This document shows, piece by piece, positions 8,571 through 17,521 of a stretch of DNA of 64,000 bases. The notes under the pieces are model-generated. The model searched no databases and was not told the DNA's origin. It was given only the letters and a program-made list of their open reading frames with translations. A program made the translations under genes and the position numbers. The number at the start of each line of letters is the position of its first letter. Within the stretch, counting starts at the first letter, position 1. The DNA comes from an uncultured Aquimarina sp. (GTDB lineage Bacteria > Bacteroidota > Bacteroidia > Flavobacteriales > Flavobacteriaceae): assembly GCA_947498775.1 (NCBI GenBank), contig CANMLL010000014.1, positions 62,001 to 126,000 on the forward strand, in the 5' to 3' direction.

Positions 8571-9210
8571 ACGGGTAAAAGTATACAATTTTAAAAGAAG
8601 TTAAAGACAATCTTATTAAATTTTTTTGCTTCTTCTGGTATAAAAAACACCCTTGTGTGATGGGGAGCGTGCCGTGAGTGAAACATGAGTTTCGCACTAC
8701 TGAAAATTAATACCTATTCGTTTTCTAACCTCCTTTTTCTTGCCGTGTATTCACCGCTAGGCGCATTCTTGATCCGTACGTGAAATCTATATATGTACAC
8801 CTCATAAATTTTAAAAAACTCACATATCTGTTAACACCAAGCAACATAACCTGACTCAACAATGAAGAAGACCAAACACAGGATGCTACGGTTGTTTTAA
8901 ATTAGAATTTTATTGCGCTGTGATAGGCCTGTCTGTTTTTTTTGAAACAGGGAGGGTCTTTTTTTGCATACTTTTACTTCTGTAGCGATACTATACATAG
9001 CCGTGAATAATTATGCTGTAATTTTAAAAGACATAAGCTTAATTGTGTGTATGCCATTGTTGTACTCAATTTGATGAGAAACTTAACTACCCAAAAACAA
9101 TTTGTATCTTGCATATGCACTACTCGGGGGGCAAATGCACCGCACCAGAAACGTTAAACATAATAATAAGACCGCGAATGCAACGATCAAGTAGTTAGTA
9201 ACAAAATTGA
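8571..9210. other. Intergenic, 640 bases
   Basis: Apart from the terminator-like hairpin at 8928-8965 I see no gene. The 62-codon minus frame at 8509-8697 has no protein-like character and overlaps the FkbM start. The plus-strand transcript that the hairpin would end is not apparent. Confidence 0.4.
8928..8965 (+). terminator. Terminator-like hairpin with T-tract
   Basis: CCTGTCTGTTT (8928-8938) pairs with AAACAGGGAGG (8945-8955) with two mismatches. It is followed by GTCTTTTTTT. No plus-strand gene is visible upstream, so its role is unclear. Confidence 0.45.
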
Positions 9211-9615
9211 ATGACGATCATGAATAAAGAGCATCCAAATATCCTGGTCTTGAAAAGATTTGATCCCATGAATATAGCCGCTTCGGTTGATATATTGGCT
9301 GAAGATGCAGTCTTTCATTTTTTTAATCCGCAACTACCAGATATTCAAGGGGACTATATGGGCCCAAAAGGCTTTCAGGCTTTTTTCAAGAAAATGGCAG
9401 AGCGAAGCAAAGGCACCTTTAAGGTGAATCCCATTTCGGTCACACCAGTTGGAGATGAGCTTGTTGTAGTGCATAGCAAAAACACAATGGTCCTGGAAGA
9501 CCGGCAGATAGAAATTGATGTGGTTATTGTATGGCGTATAGTTGGGGGTAAGATTCTAGAGGTATGGGACATCCCGTCTGTGCATACTGGAAAAGTAACT
9601 AGGAATGATGCTTAA
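9211..9615 (+). CDS. SnoaL-like / NTF2-like domain protein
   Basis: A 134-residue protein with a typical NTF2/SnoaL alpha+beta cone fold pattern. An N-terminal helix is followed by VDILAEDAVFHFFNP, then GDYMGPKGFQAFFKKM, and the beta-sheet pair VVVHSKNTMVLEDRQIEIDVVIVWRIVGGKILEVWDIPS. There is no signal peptide, so it is cytoplasmic. Family members are small-molecule isomerases or hydrolases, or non-catalytic binding proteins; no active-site set can be assigned. The ATG at 9220 (MNKEHP) is an alternative start. Two further NTF2-like genes follow on the same strand. Confidence 0.7.
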   Translation: MTIMNKEHPNILVLKRFDPMNIAASVDILAEDAVFHFFNPQLPDIQGDYMGPKGFQAFFKKMAERSKGTFKVNPISVTPVGDELVVVHSKNTMVLEDRQIEIDVVIVWRIVGGKILEVWDIPSVHTGKVTRNDA

Positions 9616-9702
9616 CCAGAACAATTTGATCATACTGGCTAGCAGATTTTTTCATTGCAGTATACATTAATCACTAACAACACATATAAAGAATACATAA
9701 AT

Positions 9703-10220
9703 ATGAACTCTAAAATAATAATTGTTTGCTTTTTGACGATTTCTTTCTTTACAATTAGCTGTAAAGAAGTAACTAAAGAAAAAGCAGAAAATGCTACTAA
9801 TCATACAACAAGTCTTGAACAGGAAAAAAGAGCCATTATAGAAACATTAAATAATGAAACCAAAGCTGCTTTTCAAAGGGACTACGAAAGTTGGAAAACC
9901 AAATGGGTGCATGATCCAACGATTACAAAAACATATATAAACTTTGTAGACAGCACTTTTACAGAGTCTGTCGGTTGGAACGAGATAAGTAACTTTGTCA
10001 AAACATTTATTAAAGAACATCCCGAACCAGAACCGGTCCCGAAATTGTTAGATAAATCGATGTTCGACTTTACGGAAACGGAGCTTGGGTAACTTATGAA
10101 CAACGGGATTCGATACGTGGTCTGAAACGTGAAACAAGGCTCATGGAAAAAGTAAATGAGGAATGGAAAATTGCAGGTATGCAAACAACCATTTATGGAT
10201 TTAATTCAGATGAAAAATAA
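9703..10220 (+). pseudogene. Frameshifted NTF2-like lipoprotein
   Basis: The ATG at 9703 encodes a lipoprotein signal (MNSKIIIVCFLTISFFTISC, Cys20) and a helical NTF2-like start. After KSMFDF near 10070 the frame runs into a stop at 10090-10092. The coding sense continues one frame over as YGNGAWVTYEQRDSIRG to NSDEK, stopping at 10218-10220. One missing base in the run CTTTACGG (about 10067-10073) explains it. The restored product would be about 172 residues. This may be a real mutation or a sequencing error. Confidence 0.7.
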
Positions 10221-10238
10221 TTGACAAAACCAACATTC

Positions 10239-10706
10239 ATGAAAAATCGTATAGTATCGATTTTAATTGTACTCGCTTTGACCTCTTGCAACAACAAAGA
10301 ATCTTCAAAGGTAATTAAACCAAGTAAAAGTCAAACAGAAGCTGAAAACATTGAAGAATACAAGTCTTTGATTTCTATGCTTATGACAGGAAATATTCAT
10401 GATGCAATTCCATATTTTGCAGAGGATATCAGTCTAAAGTTATATGGCTTTATGACTATTGAAGGTAAACCAAAAGTTGTCGGCTTTTTTAAGGAAGTTC
10501 CTTATGACAGACATAAATATATTCCAAGAAATTATATTATAGATGGAAATACAGTTGCTGTTGAGGGAACTGCATATTTGATCGATGAAAACGGTAAGAC
10601 TTCAGAAAACTTTTTTTGTGATATTTATAAATTTGAGAATTCAAAAATCAAAGAACTATCGTCCTATTTTGTATTGGTAACTAACCCCGCCGATGCAGAT
10701 TTGTAA
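10239..10706 (+). CDS. NTF2-like lipoprotein
   Basis: The start at 10239 gives a classic lipoprotein signal (MKNRIVSILIVLALTSC, Cys17); an upstream TTG at 10221 would spoil it. After a polar linker the protein shows a SnoaL-like pattern: EEYKSLISMLMTGNIHDAIPYFAEDISLKLYG, then GKPKVVGFFKEV, then paired strands YIIDGNTVAVEGTAYL and SENFFCDIYKFENSKIKEL. It is likely anchored in a membrane facing the periplasm. It follows the frameshifted relative by 18 bases and may be its transcript partner. Function is unknown. Confidence 0.6.
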   Translation: MKNRIVSILIVLALTSCNNKESSKVIKPSKSQTEAENIEEYKSLISMLMTGNIHDAIPYFAEDISLKLYGFMTIEGKPKVVGFFKEVPYDRHKYIPRNYIIDGNTVAVEGTAYLIDENGKTSENFFCDIYKFENSKIKELSSYFVLVTNPADADL

Positions 10707-10886
10707 TCGGTGCTTTTTACTACCAAAATTTCAATCTCTCATCGTATCCAATTCAACTCGTTTACGCTGAATTTATAAATATCACGTTACTTTTTTGTGA
10801 TTATATTTCTGATTGCATTACTACAATTTAAATTTTTTTATATTTATCTTTCAATCATACATATTAACTTGAAAACAAATCAATAC

Positions 10887-11237
10887 ATGAGAAAAATTCT
10901 AGCTATTATCTGTGTACTAATCATTTCTGTTTCCTGTAGTAGTAACGGCATGGCGGGACAAGAATGTACTTGCGAGAAATCAGACGGAAAACCTGGTGCT
11001 ACATTGCGATTTAAAAAAGGAGGGAAAATGTTTATAGACCTAATTCCAAAAGAATTTGTAGAACGCAATCCAAATTTGGCTAGTAAAAATAATGTTGCAG
11101 GTGACTATGAAATGGTAGGAGATGAGATTGTGGTTAAGTATTTTAATGGATTTCAAACACATACACTAAGCAAGATAGGAGATAAACTAACTTCTAATTC
11201 CGATATCTTTAAATTATGTACTTGTAAAACAAAGTAG
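10887..11237 (+). CDS. Small cysteine-containing lipoprotein
   Basis: The 116-residue product starts MRKILAIICVLIISVSC (lipobox Cys17). Cysteine pairs follow near the start (QECTCEK) and at the end (KLCTCKTK). Strands such as GKMFIDLIPKEF and DEIVVKYFNGFQTHTL suggest a small beta domain. The ATG at 10887 is chosen because the 30 codons upstream of it are AT-rich and hydrophobic without a charged signal start. A weak promoter (TTG, 23 bases, TATATTTA) lies just ahead. No known family is recognised. Confidence 0.55.
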   Translation: MRKILAIICVLIISVSCSSNGMAGQECTCEKSDGKPGATLRFKKGGKMFIDLIPKEFVERNPNLASKNNVAGDYEMVGDEIVVKYFNGFQTHTLSKIGDKLTSNSDIFKLCTCKTK

Positions 11238-11375
11238 TGCGTAAAAAACGATACTATTTTTATTATAATGACATACAATGTTAAGAGCTAATACACTGGC
11301 CACAAACTGTGTATTATTTATTCTTTGTAATAAAATTAAAAGGTTCTATGTATTTTTACACATCAATGCTTTACA

Positions 11376-12350
11376 ATGAGATACATTAATTTATTACTCT
11401 TTATTCTATTGTTTTCAGGTTGTCGCGCACAAGAAAACAACTTACTTCTAGAGAAAAAACAAATCTCTGATTTATCAAACACTCCCGTTTACTCAAGATT
11501 AACCGAGCAAGTCGATGGCCAAACTGTTTGGAAAGAAGCTTACAAGTATATAGACGATATTGAGATGTATAGCATTGTCTATAAGAGTGACGGATTGCGA
11601 GTGCGAGGTTTTATGGTTACACCTAAAAAAGAAGGAAATTTTCCTGGGATTATTTATAACCGGGGAGGAAATAGAGACTTTGGTTCTTTAAAAATAGCAC
11701 ATGCCGCAATTACCATGGGTCGTATTGCCAATGAAGGATATGTTGTAATAGCAAGTCAATATCGAGGAAATGCAGGAAGTGAAGGGAAAGAAGAATTTGG
11801 TGGAAGTGATGTAAATGATGTGATTAATTTAACCCAGGTGCTAGAGGAAATCGAATCTGTGGATACAGATAAAATAGGAATGTATGGATGGAGCAGAGGT
11901 GGTATGATGACATATATTGCCCTTACAAAAACAGATAAGATTAAAGCAGCCGTGGTAGGAGGTGCTGTTTCTGACAATTTCTTGACTATTAAGGATCGAC
12001 CAGAGATGGAAACAAAGGTATTGGCTGAATTGATCCCGGATTACGAAGCAAATAAAGAAAAAGAGTTAACAAAAAGGTCTGCCATAAAATGGGCAGATAA
12101 GTTTCCAAAAAATGTTCCGATATTGATGCTGCATGGTAATGCCGATTGGAGAGTAAAGCCAGAACAAAGCCTAACATTGGCCATGGAGTTTGAAAAATAC
12201 AGAGTGCCGTATAGGTTACTAATATTTGAAGGGGGCGATCACGGTATTACCGAACATAGAAAAGAAGTAAACGAGCAAGTAATACGATGGTTTGACAAAT
12301 ACCTAAAAATTGGAGAACCTTTACCAAATATGGAATATCACGGTAGATAA
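11376..12350 (+). CDS. S9-type alpha/beta hydrolase lipoprotein
   Basis: 324 residues with a lipoprotein signal (MRYINLLLFILLFSGC, Cys16) and a prolyl-oligopeptidase-like alpha/beta hydrolase domain. Visible motifs are the nucleophile elbow MYGWSRGGMM (Ser173), HGNADWRVKPEQS with the acid, and EGGDHGI with the catalytic histidine. S9 enzymes of this size are peptidases or acyl-esterases acting at the cell surface or periplasm. The beta-propeller of true prolyl oligopeptidases is missing, replaced by about 75 residues of small N-terminal domain. A weak promoter (TTG, 23 bases, TATTTTTA) precedes it. The IS1595 element lies about 140 bases downstream. Confidence 0.78.
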   Translation: MRYINLLLFILLFSGCRAQENNLLLEKKQISDLSNTPVYSRLTEQVDGQTVWKEAYKYIDDIEMYSIVYKSDGLRVRGFMVTPKKEGNFPGIIYNRGGNRDFGSLKIAHAAITMGRIANEGYVVIASQYRGNAGSEGKEEFGGSDVNDVINLTQVLEEIESVDTDKIGMYGWSRGGMMTYIALTKTDKIKAAVVGGAVSDNFLTIKDRPEMETKVLAELIPDYEANKEKELTKRSAIKWADKFPKNVPILMLHGNADWRVKPEQSLTLAMEFEKYRVPYRLLIFEGGDHGITEHRKEVNEQVIRWFDKYLKIGEPLPNMEYHGR

Positions 12351-12484
12351 AAGGCGTACGTTTTCACTCGTTTTCTGATACTTGGAAAACAAAGCATATT
12401 TATAAGAAGTCAAGATGCTACTAGATAAAGCAAGTTTTGGGTTGTATCTAGGGAACATTTCTCCGAATTTTGCCGAAAACCTTT

Positions 12485-13458
12485 TTAAATTATAGAGGTC
12501 AGTAGCTAATTGCATATAATTTGCTTTTGATATACTTTTTCTTTGCTGACCATTTTAGTTATTAGATTATTGAATATTGTTGCTTTGCTTTGAGAGCGGT
12601 TAATTCTAAAACAAAATTCATTAAAATAGCGGTTTAAATTGAAATCACTTACCCAAGAATAAGTAGTTCTTATCCACGCTTTGATTTGATGTATCATTGT
12701 ATGGAGTGCTTTAAAATTAAGCCCTTTGTTACTTTCAATTTGAGTAATATCATAAGCCTTGGCAATTGGTCTATATCCTCTCCATTTATCGGTTGTTACT
12801 TGTGCGGATCTACTGATATTATTGACAAATATGTATTGTAAAGATCTTGCTGAGAAATCTTCTATTCGCATGGCATGCATTCTCTTGACTTTTCCATCAT
12901 CAGTAAGCTGTACTGCTGTTACCGCTTTCTTTTTCTTTGAGTTATAGCTCCTACCTATTTTGCCCTGTTCAACCCCTCCTAAAACAAACTCGTCAACATG
13001 CACCTTACCATCCATTGGATAGTGACCACTGGATTCCATAGCTTCGCGAACTTTGAGCATAAACAAACGAGCTGTTTTTTCGGTTACACCATACCGCACC
13101 CCCATATAACTTGCAGAAAGACTTTTAGTACTGGTGGCCATCTCAAAACAAATGAAAAATGCTTTTCGTAGTCCAAATTTCACCTTGTGAAATAAAGTAT
13201 TTGCCATCGCTGATTCTGTATGAGAACAAACATTACAAGTCCTAGAAAAATCCTTACGAATTTGACTGGCTTGATGATTGCATTTTACACACTGATATCC
13301 ATCTTTCCACTTGATTTGCGATAAATATTCCTTGCAATTCATCTCGCTTTTGAAACGATCAGAGAACTCTAGAAGGTTTTGACCCTTGAAAACATCCATA
13401 AATAAACTATTTTAGTGCTTTAAAGATATGTATTTAAATACTGACCTCTATTAAATTA
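12485..13458. mobile_element. IS1595-family insertion sequence with 8-bp target duplication
   Basis: The element spans 12493-13450 (958 bases). The ends TAGAGGTCAGTA (12493-12504) and TACTGACCTCTA (13439-13450) are perfect 12-base inverted repeats, and similarity continues inward. Both sides are flanked by the direct repeat TTAAATTA (12485-12492 and 13451-13458). Eight bases is the target duplication length known for IS1595. The transposase is intact, so the copy may be active. It lies 11 bases before the GNAT start codon. Confidence 0.92.
12506..13399 (-). CDS. IS1595 family transposase
   Basis: 297 residues. An N-terminal zinc ribbon (CVKCNHQASQIRKDFSRTCNVC, about residues 37-58) is followed by an ISXO2-like DDE domain: HVDEFVLGG (first Asp), TTDKWRGYRPI (second Asp), then the helical region ending in NRYFNEFCFRINR with the last acidic residue. 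This is the standard IS1595 arrangement, and length and terminal repeats agree. The gene fills the element, is full length, and has no frameshift. Confidence 0.9.
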   Translation of the reverse strand: MDVFKGQNLLEFSDRFKSEMNCKEYLSQIKWKDGYQCVKCNHQASQIRKDFSRTCNVCSHTESAMANTLFHKVKFGLRKAFFICFEMATSTKSLSASYMGVRYGVTEKTARLFMLKVREAMESSGHYPMDGKVHVDEFVLGGVEQGKIGRSYNSKKKKAVTAVQLTDDGKVKRMHAMRIEDFSARSLQYIFVNNISRSAQVTTDKWRGYRPIAKAYDITQIESNKGLNFKALHTMIHQIKAWIRTTYSWVSDFNLNRYFNEFCFRINRSQSKATIFNNLITKMVSKEKVYQKQIICN

Positions 13459-13461
13459 ATT

Positions 13462-13971
13462 ATGGCCATTAAAAACTGTACTCAAAACGATATCCCGGCA
13501 ATTCTAGAACTATATAAAGCGGCAAGAGATCTTCAGATATCACGAAAAATGGTCGTATGGCCACATTTTGAAGTCTCTTTTGTGCAAAAAGAGATCAAAG
13601 AAAGCAGACAGTGGAAATTGGTAGTAGAAGATCAAATAGCGTGTAATTGGGCTATCGCTTATAACGATCATGAGATTTGGGGGGATCGAGATCAAAACGA
13701 TGGGATTTATCTTCATAGAATCTGTACTCATCCCGATTTTAGAGGAAACGGTTATATTCATAACATTGTTGATTGGGCCATAGCACATGCCAAACGAAAG
13801 GGGCGAGAATATATAAGACTCGATACACTAGGTCACAACAAGAAACTTATAGCGCATTACACTTCGGCAGGGTTTGATTATTTAGGTGTTTTTGAGCTTA
13901 CCAATACCGAAACACTCCCAAAACATTATCAGGATGAACCTGATTGCCTCCTTTTTGAAATGAAATTGTAA
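13462..13971 (+). CDS. GNAT family N-acetyltransferase
   Basis: A 169-residue single-domain GNAT protein. The acetyl-CoA binding motif A is seen as LHRICTHPDFRGNGYIHNIVDWAIAHAKRKG (about residues 91-121), followed by YIRLDTLGHNKKLIAHYTSAGFDYLG. Substrate is unknown; the family acetylates amines of small molecules or proteins. An IS1595 copy ends four bases before the ATG and eleven bases of native leader remain. The native promoter has therefore been pushed 966 bases upstream, so expression probably depends on the insertion sequence or is lost. Confidence 0.82.
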   Translation: MAIKNCTQNDIPAILELYKAARDLQISRKMVVWPHFEVSFVQKEIKESRQWKLVVEDQIACNWAIAYNDHEIWGDRDQNDGIYLHRICTHPDFRGNGYIHNIVDWAIAHAKRKGREYIRLDTLGHNKKLIAHYTSAGFDYLGVFELTNTETLPKHYQDEPDCLLFEMKL

Positions 13972-13980
13972 TGAAATAGA

Positions 13981-14544
13981 CTATCTATTGAGTTCTTTAA
14001 CGAGTGTCGGTATATCGGCATATCGATATTTTTTACTTTCTAGTTTGGCTACTATATCTGATGATTGACCAAAATGCTTTCTCAATATCTTCTTAAAACC
14101 TAAGACAGGCAATCTTTTGTAAGTATAAGAGTTTTTGGACCTTATAAAAAAGACATAATCTATGATCTGGCTATCTTGATCATTAAAATAATGTTTGTAA
14201 ACTTCAAGAGATCCCGATACTAATTTGACTAAAAAATATTCTGCATCGACTTTTTTGTTTAGTATGGGGATCTGCTCTTTTAGTTGGGTTCTTACAAAAA
14301 TCTCTTCCCCTCTTTTATAGGCAGAGATTGTTTTTTTCTTGATTTTTTTAATGCGACCATTATCAAGTTTGATATGTATTTTATTTGTTAATTCATCTCC
14401 CCATCCTGATTTTCGATCTTTGATCTTTCCAAATAGGGTATCCTTTGAAAAGGTAACAACATATCCGTCAAGAAAGTGAGATTCTTGACAGTTAACAAAT
14501 ACAGAGGTGAAAAAGAATAGTATGCAGGCAAAAATTGTTTTCAT
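13981..14544 (-). CDS. Secreted protein of unknown function
   Basis: From the ATG at 14544 the product is 187 residues with a signal peptide (MKTIFACILFFFTSVFVNCQ). The mature part starts with a beta-rich segment, GYVVTFSKDTLFGKIKDRK, the common Bacteroidota pattern of GYIITNEGDTIYGKI-like proteins. It ends in a helical region (KKILRKHFGQSSDIVAKLESKKY). I cannot name a function. An upstream ATG at 14574 would add ten residues before the signal and is unlikely. It is convergent with the GNAT gene, nine bases apart. Confidence 0.6.
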   Translation of the reverse strand: MKTIFACILFFFTSVFVNCQESHFLDGYVVTFSKDTLFGKIKDRKSGWGDELTNKIHIKLDNGRIKKIKKKTISAYKRGEEIFVRTQLKEQIPILNKKVDAEYFLVKLVSGSLEVYKHYFNDQDSQIIDYVFFIRSKNSYTYKRLPVLGFKKILRKHFGQSSDIVAKLESKKYRYADIPTLVKELNR

Positions 14545-14718
14545 AGATTGATTTAGTATCAAAAGATATACCAAAGACTATGTGGCTAAGTATAACTTCC
14601 TCAATATTTCTAAAGATATAGCGTTTATTAATCTTTGTCAGAGTACTTTGAGAGAGTTTTTACATTTTTAGCAGTTATGGAATACTATAGTGCAGCCTAA
14701 ATTATGTATTTATATTGA

Positions 14719-15324
14719 TTACACCGCGTTAATTTTTTGCAAAGCCTCGTTTTTCATTTTTCTAAAAGTTTCCGAATCCATAGTGGCGCCTTCCAAGGGA
14801 AGAAAAGTTACCTCTGTAATACCAATAAGCCCAAGTATTGTTTGCAAATAAGGCTGCAAAAAGTCCAGGGCTTTCATCTCTTCTGTTGCATAAACTGCTC
14901 CAGTGGCGGTGATGACATAAGCTTTTATATTGCTGGTCATACCATAAAAAGCACCTTCTTCACTCACTCCAAAAGTAGCATTGATCCTTACAATATGATC
15001 GATCCAGGCTTTTAAAGCCGATGGTACTCCAAAGTTATACATAGGAGTACTGATCAATAGAAAACTACAATTGGTAAGTTCTGCAATGAGTTGATCAGAC
15101 AGTTGCGTAGCTTCTTGCAGGTCTGAAGTAAAATCTTCTGAAGGCGTGTAAAAACCTTCAATGGTTTTTTGATGAATATGAGGAATCGGTTGATTAATTA
15201 TATCTCTAATCGTTACCGATCCATCAGGATTAGATTTTTGCCATTGTTGCTGAAAATGATCAGCCAGTTTTCGACTATCGGAATTCTCAATTCTCGAACT
15301 GGCATCTATTCTTAATAATTTCAT
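14719..15324 (-). CDS. azoR: FMN-dependent NADH:quinone/azo reductase
   Basis: A 201-residue flavodoxin-fold protein matching AzoR. The N-terminal KLLRIDASSRIENSDSRKLA gives the FMN phosphate loop, STPMYNFGVPSALKAWIDHI is the conserved flavin-contacting segment (about residues 92-111), and YVITATGAVY binds the isoalloxazine ring. AzoR reduces quinones and azo compounds by two electrons with NADH and helps in electrophile and thiol stress. It follows the oxidoreductase gene by five bases and is surely co-transcribed. The shared 21-bp site upstream of that gene suggests AraC control. Confidence 0.85.
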   Translation of the reverse strand: MKLLRIDASSRIENSDSRKLADHFQQQWQKSNPDGSVTIRDIINQPIPHIHQKTIEGFYTPSEDFTSDLQEATQLSDQLIAELTNCSFLLISTPMYNFGVPSALKAWIDHIVRINATFGVSEEGAFYGMTSNIKAYVITATGAVYATEEMKALDFLQPYLQTILGLIGITEVTFLPLEGATMDSETFRKMKNEALQKINAV

Positions 15325-15329
15325 AGTAT

Positions 15330-16199
15330 TTATTTTTTAAGGTTTAAAAATTCATATACTGCTGTGAAGTCCAAATGACCAAAACCATGTTGTTTGGCTT
15401 GAGCAAAGATCTCTTTGGTAGCATTTAGGTTTGGAGTGGCTACTCCATTCTCATAAGCAGAAATGCTAGATAGGTGCAAGTCTTTTTGGATCCACTGTAA
15501 AGGGAAGTTAGGTTCGTAATTACCATTTTCGAGCTTAGGGCGTATAGCTGCCATCACAGGAGCCACGACCGGTGTGTTGAGCAATACATTGAAAAGGGTT
15601 TCTTTTTCTAGCCCCATGGCTTCACCCATTACTATGGATTCTGCAAAAGCAACCATGGATTGCCCTAGCAACTGATTGATTAACATTTTCATGGCGGAAC
15701 CTTTCCCAACATTACCCAAATGCAAGGTTTTTTTACCCATGATCTCAAAAAGAGGCGAAGCTTCTTTGATATTGGCTTCATCCCCTCCAACCAAGAATAA
15801 CAATTCACCATTCTCTGCAGGGCCTTTGGTACCTGCCACCGGAGCATCGAGGTATTGTATTTGATGATCTTTTGCGAGCTGTGCCATTTCTATGGTAAAA
15901 GAAGGGTTCACTGTGCTGCAATTAACCCAAAGATTATTTTCTTTCATCCCAAACAGCAGCCCATTTTCGCCTTTGGCTATTTCTTTAACTACCTCTGGTG
16001 TAGAAAGCATGGTGATCACAATGTCTGAATGCTCGCCAAGTTCTTTTGGAGTAGAACACCAGATTGCACCATTTTTGATAAGGCTCGAAGCCTTTTCTTT
16101 CGTTCGATTATATACATAAAGCTGGTAGCCTTCTTTTTGTAGATTGGCTGCCATACGGCTACCCATAATCCCAAGTCCTATGAATCCTATTGTTTTCAT
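15330..16199 (-). CDS. 3-hydroxyisobutyrate dehydrogenase-like NAD(P) oxidoreductase
   Basis: About 289 residues from the ATG at 16199. The Rossmann start MKTIGFIGLGIMGSRMAANL is at the very N-terminus, so the ATG at 16241 is not needed. The substrate signature LDAPVAGTKGPAENGELLFLVGG and the catalytic-lysine region GKGSAMKMLINQLLGQ are both present. The family reduces or oxidises short beta-hydroxy acids or succinic semialdehyde (GLYR-type); the substrate is not defined. It heads a two-gene unit with azoR. A 21-bp site at 16265-16285, also present before the AraC gene, lies 65 bases upstream. Confidence 0.8.
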   Translation of the reverse strand: MKTIGFIGLGIMGSRMAANLQKEGYQLYVYNRTKEKASSLIKNGAIWCSTPKELGEHSDIVITMLSTPEVVKEIAKGENGLLFGMKENNLWVNCSTVNPSFTIEMAQLAKDHQIQYLDAPVAGTKGPAENGELLFLVGGDEANIKEASPLFEIMGKKTLHLGNVGKGSAMKMLINQLLGQSMVAFAESIVMGEAMGLEKETLFNVLLNTPVVAPVMAAIRPKLENGNYEPNFPLQWIQKDLHLSSISAYENGVATPNLNATKEIFAQAKQHGFGHLDFTAVYEFLNLKK

Positions 16200-16264
16200 T
16201 TGTACATTTTTAAATTCAATACAAATGTCCTTTAAATCCAACAGGAGAAATCTTCAGAAAATTA

Positions 16265-16285
16265 AAAAGTAGTGTTTTTCGGTCA
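16265..16285 (-). promoter_or_regulatory. Candidate AraC operator, copy 1
   Basis: On the minus strand this reads TGACCGAAAA, one variable base, then CACTACTTTT. The copy at 17522-17542 is identical at 20 of 21 positions. Both copies have the same orientation ahead of minus-strand genes. Confidence 0.55.
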
Positions 16286-16293
16286 GATACTTT

Positions 16294-16527
16294 CTAAAAC
16301 CAATGAAAAAGATACTCAAACAATGCGATGAAGATGTGAAAATATATAAATATTGCAAACCCAATTAAGGTATTTTTTCTTTCTTTTTTTTTCTCTTCAT
16401 TAGAGTACTTGGGATTATTATATGCATCTGGGCGATACTTTTTGTATATTTTAAGAAGAACATATTGCCATACGACAACCATAATAATGATACAAATTAA
16501 GGAGATCGAATTCTCTGGCATATTCAA
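16294..16527 (-). CDS. Small two-helix membrane protein
   Basis: 77 residues with two hydrophobic segments (about 8-25 and 55-74) separated by a strongly basic, polar loop (KKYRPDAYNNPKYSNEEKKKERK). It would sit in the inner membrane with the loop facing the cytoplasm by the positive-inside rule. No family is recognised. It lies between the AraC gene and the redox pair on the same strand, but the 21-bp site separates it from the downstream genes. Confidence 0.5.
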   Translation of the reverse strand: MNMPENSISLICIIIMVVVWQYVLLKIYKKYRPDAYNNPKYSNEEKKKERKNTLIGFAIFIYFHIFIALFEYLFHWF

Positions 16528-16605
16528 AGATTTGGCACTTATCCATCAATAAGATACCACTTTTTTGAATCTCTAATGTAATCGGAATGTTAAATATAAA
16601 TGGTA

Positions 16606-17481
16606 CTACAATAAGATTTGTTTCCGGAATTTGATTTGAAATTGCTTAGGGGAGGTATTGAATTTTTTTTGAAATGCCTTAATAAAATGAGACGTATTTT
16701 CGTACCCGACTTGCAATGCAATGTTAGTGATCGAATCGCTTTTTTCTTTTAGCAACGTTGCTGCTTTTTCTAACCGTTTTTCGATCAACCATTTCTTGGG
16801 AGAGATACCAAATTTTGATTTAAAATCCCTTCTGAAGGTAGAAATACTTCTTCCGGTAAGGTAAGCATAATCTTCTATATCCAGAGGTTTGGCAAAGTTA
16901 TCGGTCATGAATACTTTAATATTCTTGCGTTCTCTATTTTTTAAAGCCTGAAGCCTATTTATAAACTCTTGCCCATGATCTGAAAGACTGATAAGGTGAA
17001 GAAATTCTAATAGTTTTGGTTTGGTAAACTGGTTTTGATGTTTACCTCTGTACAAGGCTAGTAAAGCATCTACAAATAGTCTTAGGTTTTGATCATATTT
17101 GATACATAAAGATGTAGTAACTTTTTCTGGTTGAGTTTCCTCAAAATTGATGAGGAATTCATCGGTGATTTCCTCATCAAAGAAAAAGACAATGGCCTCA
17201 AAAGAGTCATTTTTTGGAATAATATCCGAGATCATATACAATCCTTTTGGTAAAAGAATCATTTGATTTTTATTTACCATAGTGATATCACCATCTGGAT
17301 CTTCAACTTGCAACGCTCCATTTAACACCAAAGTTAAAGCATGCGCAGCCAAATATCGTTCGTTTTGAAGATCTGCTTGTTGTACGCTTTTTAAGATCAC
17401 ACAAGAGAGTCCATCGACCAGAACTTTCTCGATCTTGGGGTGTTTATAAAATACTTGTGGGACTACTTTCATAAGGAACAA
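16606..17481 (-). CDS. AraC family transcriptional regulator
   Basis: 291 residues. An N-terminal cupin-like sensing domain (QNERYLAAHALTLVLNGALQVEDPDGDITMVNKNQMILLP, about 40-80) precedes a C-terminal double helix-turn-helix (PLDIEDYAYLTGRSISTFRRDFKSKFGISPKKWLIEKRLEKA to GYENTSHFIKAFQKKFNTSPKQFQ, about 195-282). The likely start is either ATG, 17481 or 17472. A 21-bp site lies about 40 bases upstream and again upstream of the oxidoreductase-azoR pair. This makes those genes probable targets, together with autoregulation. The ligand is unknown. Confidence 0.85.
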   Translation of the reverse strand: MFLMKVVPQVFYKHPKIEKVLVDGLSCVILKSVQQADLQNERYLAAHALTLVLNGALQVEDPDGDITMVNKNQMILLPKGLYMISDIIPKNDSFEAIVFFFDEEITDEFLINFEETQPEKVTTSLCIKYDQNLRLFVDALLALYRGKHQNQFTKPKLLEFLHLISLSDHGQEFINRLQALKNRERKNIKVFMTDNFAKPLDIEDYAYLTGRSISTFRRDFKSKFGISPKKWLIEKRLEKAATLLKEKSDSITNIALQVGYENTSHFIKAFQKKFNTSPKQFQIKFRKQILL

Positions 17482-17521
17482 AAATGCCTGGAAATAAGTT
17501 TTCTAGATGCTATTTTTTACT

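Noticed and set aside
8509..8697. 62-codon minus-strand frame
   Set aside because: Overlaps the FkbM start and shows no protein-like pattern; it would cover the FkbM promoter region.
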